Assembly: GCA_964423675.1 (NCBI GenBank)
Contig: CAYRFP010000064.1
Span: forward strand, 1 to 7,799
Direction: 5' to 3'
Source of the DNA: RUG563 sp964423675
Lineage (GTDB): Bacteria > Bacillota > Clostridia > Christensenellales > Aristaeellaceae
Length of the DNA: 7,799 nucleotides
The first letter of the stretch is position 1; every line of letters begins with the position of its first letter. Under the pieces are notes generated by a model that was not told the origin of the DNA, did not search any database, and was given only the letters and a program-made list of their open reading frames with translations. Made by a program: the position numbers and the translations under genes. Positions 6,880 to 7,799 of this stretch are shown here, piece by piece.

Positions 6880-7593
6880 TCAAGAATTCTGGCATTCGGT
6901 AAGCAACGCTTCCATTCGCTGTTCCAAAACCGGGTCGATTTTGAATAAAACCACATAATCAGAAAAGGCACGGTTCAATTCTTCCGGTGTTTGCTGATAT
7001 ACTTGCGACATAGCCTGCGCTATATCCTGCTGCTGGTACATACGAATATAGCTTTCAATTCCGTAGGTGGAGATCAGCCACTCCGTAAAGGCACCCATGA
7101 TCGGATATACGATGTGATCGCACTGCTGGAAAAAGACCTCTCTTTTTAGCAACTGATCGATAGGAACATACCGTCCAATTTTAAGATAGTAGCCTGTCCA
7201 GTCCAGATTTGTAATACTCCACCATTTGCGGTCAAAGTACATGGCCAGTCCCTCACGGATCGCAGGAGGATCAGGCCGGTTTATCAGGTAGCTGATAACA
7301 TGGGCATCCTCGTGAAATCCAATACACTTCACATGCTCATTGTAAACCGCATATATTTTGTCCGGGGGAGCCGTAAAGCCATTGCAGGGATCGTTGTCGC
7401 CGTAAATACGACCGACTTCTTCCGGTGAGTCGCAGAGAAAATATTCAATCTTGAACTCAGGCATTGTACCCAAAACAGAACAGATGTATCGGAAACAGTT
7501 TTCCTGATAGTCGGCAATTGCCACAATATCCTGCTCCGTTTTTGTGTTTGCTCCATAATGGAAGATATAGTGTTCACTTTCAAAGCATTTCAT
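6880..7593 (-). CDS. Putative gluzincin-type zinc metallopeptidase, cytoplasmic
   Basis: A 237-residue protein with an HExxH zinc motif at H94-E95-D96-A97-H98, inside a hydrophobic helix (GFHEDAHVISYL). REGLAMYF follows, whose E114 is well placed as the third zinc ligand. This HExxH plus downstream EGLA pattern is typical of peptidase-MA-like gluzincins. The N-terminal part (about 1-90) resembles the beta-rich substrate-binding lobe of such enzymes, with segments IEYFLCDSPEEV and GFTAPPDKIYAVY. The C-terminal region (about 140-237) is helical and contains YPIMGAFTEWL. No signal peptide or membrane anchor is seen, so it should act in the cytoplasm or mother cell. The substrate is unknown. ATG 7593 is preferred over the in-frame ATG at 7617: AAAAGGAGG (7601-7609) sits 7 bases upstream of it and would lie inside the longer form. 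A strong promoter precedes it, and the LysM gene follows after 142 bases. Confidence 0.8.
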   Translation of the reverse strand: MKCFESEHYIFHYGANTKTEQDIVAIADYQENCFRYICSVLGTMPEFKIEYFLCDSPEEVGRIYGDNDPCNGFTAPPDKIYAVYNEHVKCIGFHEDAHVISYLINRPDPPAIREGLAMYFDRKWWSITNLDWTGYYLKIGRYVPIDQLLKREVFFQQCDHIVYPIMGAFTEWLISTYGIESYIRMYQQQDIAQAMSQVYQQTPEELNRAFSDYVVLFKIDPVLEQRMEALLTECQNS

Positions 7594-7652
7594 GGGCAGT
7601 CCTCCTTTTACTCGCAATAATAAACCTAATTAAGGAATGTTTCTTCAAACTA

Positions 7653-7681
7653 ATTATAGCGATAATTCGCAGAAATTTCAA
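7653..7681 (-). promoter_or_regulatory. Strong sigma-A-type promoter of the peptidase-LysM unit
   Basis: On the minus strand TTGAAA (7676-7681), a 17-base spacer and a perfect TATAAT (7653-7658) give a near-consensus housekeeping promoter. The leader before the ATG at 7593 is about 50 bases. The spacer contains a small dyad, GCGA (7659-7662) and TCGC (7667-7670), that could be an operator half-site pair. It is short enough to be chance. Confidence 0.8.
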
Positions 7682-7697
7682 CTCTTTCAAATGATAC

Positions 7698-7726
7698 TTG
7701 CACGATCATCCGTTTCATGCTATACT
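7698..7726 (+). promoter_or_regulatory. Plus-strand extended -10 promoter, divergent from the peptidase promoter
   Basis: TGC followed by TATACT (7721-7726) is an extended -10 box. TTGCAC (7698-7703) lies 17 bases upstream as a partial -35. The peptidase -35 box on the other strand is only 16 bases away, so the two promoters are back-to-back and could share control. Transcription would start near 7733 and run into the hairpin at 7754-7796. Confidence 0.65.
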
Positions 7727-7732
7727 ATCAGT

Positions 7733-7796
7733 GACAAGGAAATAAAGACATCGGCGGACACCATCGCAAGGCAACTTGACATGGTGTCTGCTTTTT
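7733..7796 (+). ncRNA. Short structured RNA or attenuated leader of a gene beyond the window
   Basis: The interval from the predicted start of the plus-strand promoter to the end of the T tract would give an RNA of about 64 nucleotides. It has an unstructured, purine-rich 5' part and a nested hairpin. I do not recognise a known riboswitch or small-RNA family. It could be a small RNA, or the terminated form of a leader controlling a downstream gene. Confidence 0.35.
7754..7796 (+). terminator. Nested hairpin with T tract on the plus strand
   Basis: GCGGACACCAT (7754-7764) pairs with ATGGTGTCTGC (7781-7791) over 11 bp, including one G-U pair. The loop folds further: CAAG (7767-7770) and CTTG (7775-7778) enclose a GCAA tetraloop. 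Five T residues (7792-7796) follow at once. Read on the minus strand the same stem has only an interrupted T tract further away, so the plus strand is the better orientation. Confidence 0.7.
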
Positions 7797-7799
7797 CAT

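Noticed and set aside
6875..6888. Tandem GAATTC sites separated by AA
   Set aside because: They lie at the end of the peptidase coding region; a short chance repeat with no further structure.
6738..6971. Upstream extension of the LysM reading frame by 78 codons
   Set aside because: It overlaps the 3' end of the peptidase gene, has no LysM-like or signal-peptide content, and the start at 6737 has AAAGGGG at suitable spacing.
7729..7799. Minus-strand 23-codon frame starting at the very edge of the window
   Set aside because: It is short, Pro/Cys-rich, overlaps the hairpin and promoter, and its upstream ribosome binding site cannot be seen.

Overview
The window looks like chromosomal DNA of an anaerobic, probably gut-associated or environmental, member of the Firmicutes (Clostridia-like). 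The evidence is a rubrerythrin of the 'reverse' domain order, an AddB-type nuclease with an iron-sulfur 'staple', a small clostridial-type P-loop protein, a LysM protein of a kind common in spore-forming anaerobes, and AGGAGG-like ribosome binding sites. Base composition is roughly balanced by eye, and addB is the most GC-rich part. Every protein gene I accept lies on the minus strand, so transcription runs from right to left. I see no mobile element, CRISPR array, tRNA or rRNA.

Right to left. 7698-7799 holds a plus-strand promoter followed by a nested hairpin and a T tract. This is a short terminated RNA or the leader of a gene beyond the edge. Back-to-back with it is a near-consensus minus-strand promoter (7653-7681). 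That promoter drives a putative HExxH metallopeptidase (6880-7593) and, after 142 bases, a three-LysM protein (6024-6737). The unit ends in a clear intrinsic terminator (5965-6004). A second unit starts at addB (2603-5899) and continues through a 136-residue P-loop ATPase (2158-2568), a 114-residue DUF6054-like protein (1718-2062) and a zinc-dependent alcohol dehydrogenase (670-1701). A strong 9-bp hairpin (2088-2125) sits between the P-loop gene and the DUF6054-like gene. The last gene is the rubrerythrin (536 to beyond base 1), with its own promoter and an inverted repeat over the -35 region.

The genes do not form one obvious pathway: DNA-end processing, a small ATPase, a redox enzyme, peroxide defence and a peptidoglycan-binding protein sit side by side. 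Four points deserve attention. The alcohol dehydrogenase is interrupted by a single in-frame TAG with its reading frame otherwise intact. AddB has no recognisable N-terminal Walker A motif and no addA beside it. A free-standing P-loop protein follows it directly. The right edge carries an unassigned structured RNA. I found no convincing evidence of a wholly new multi-gene system.
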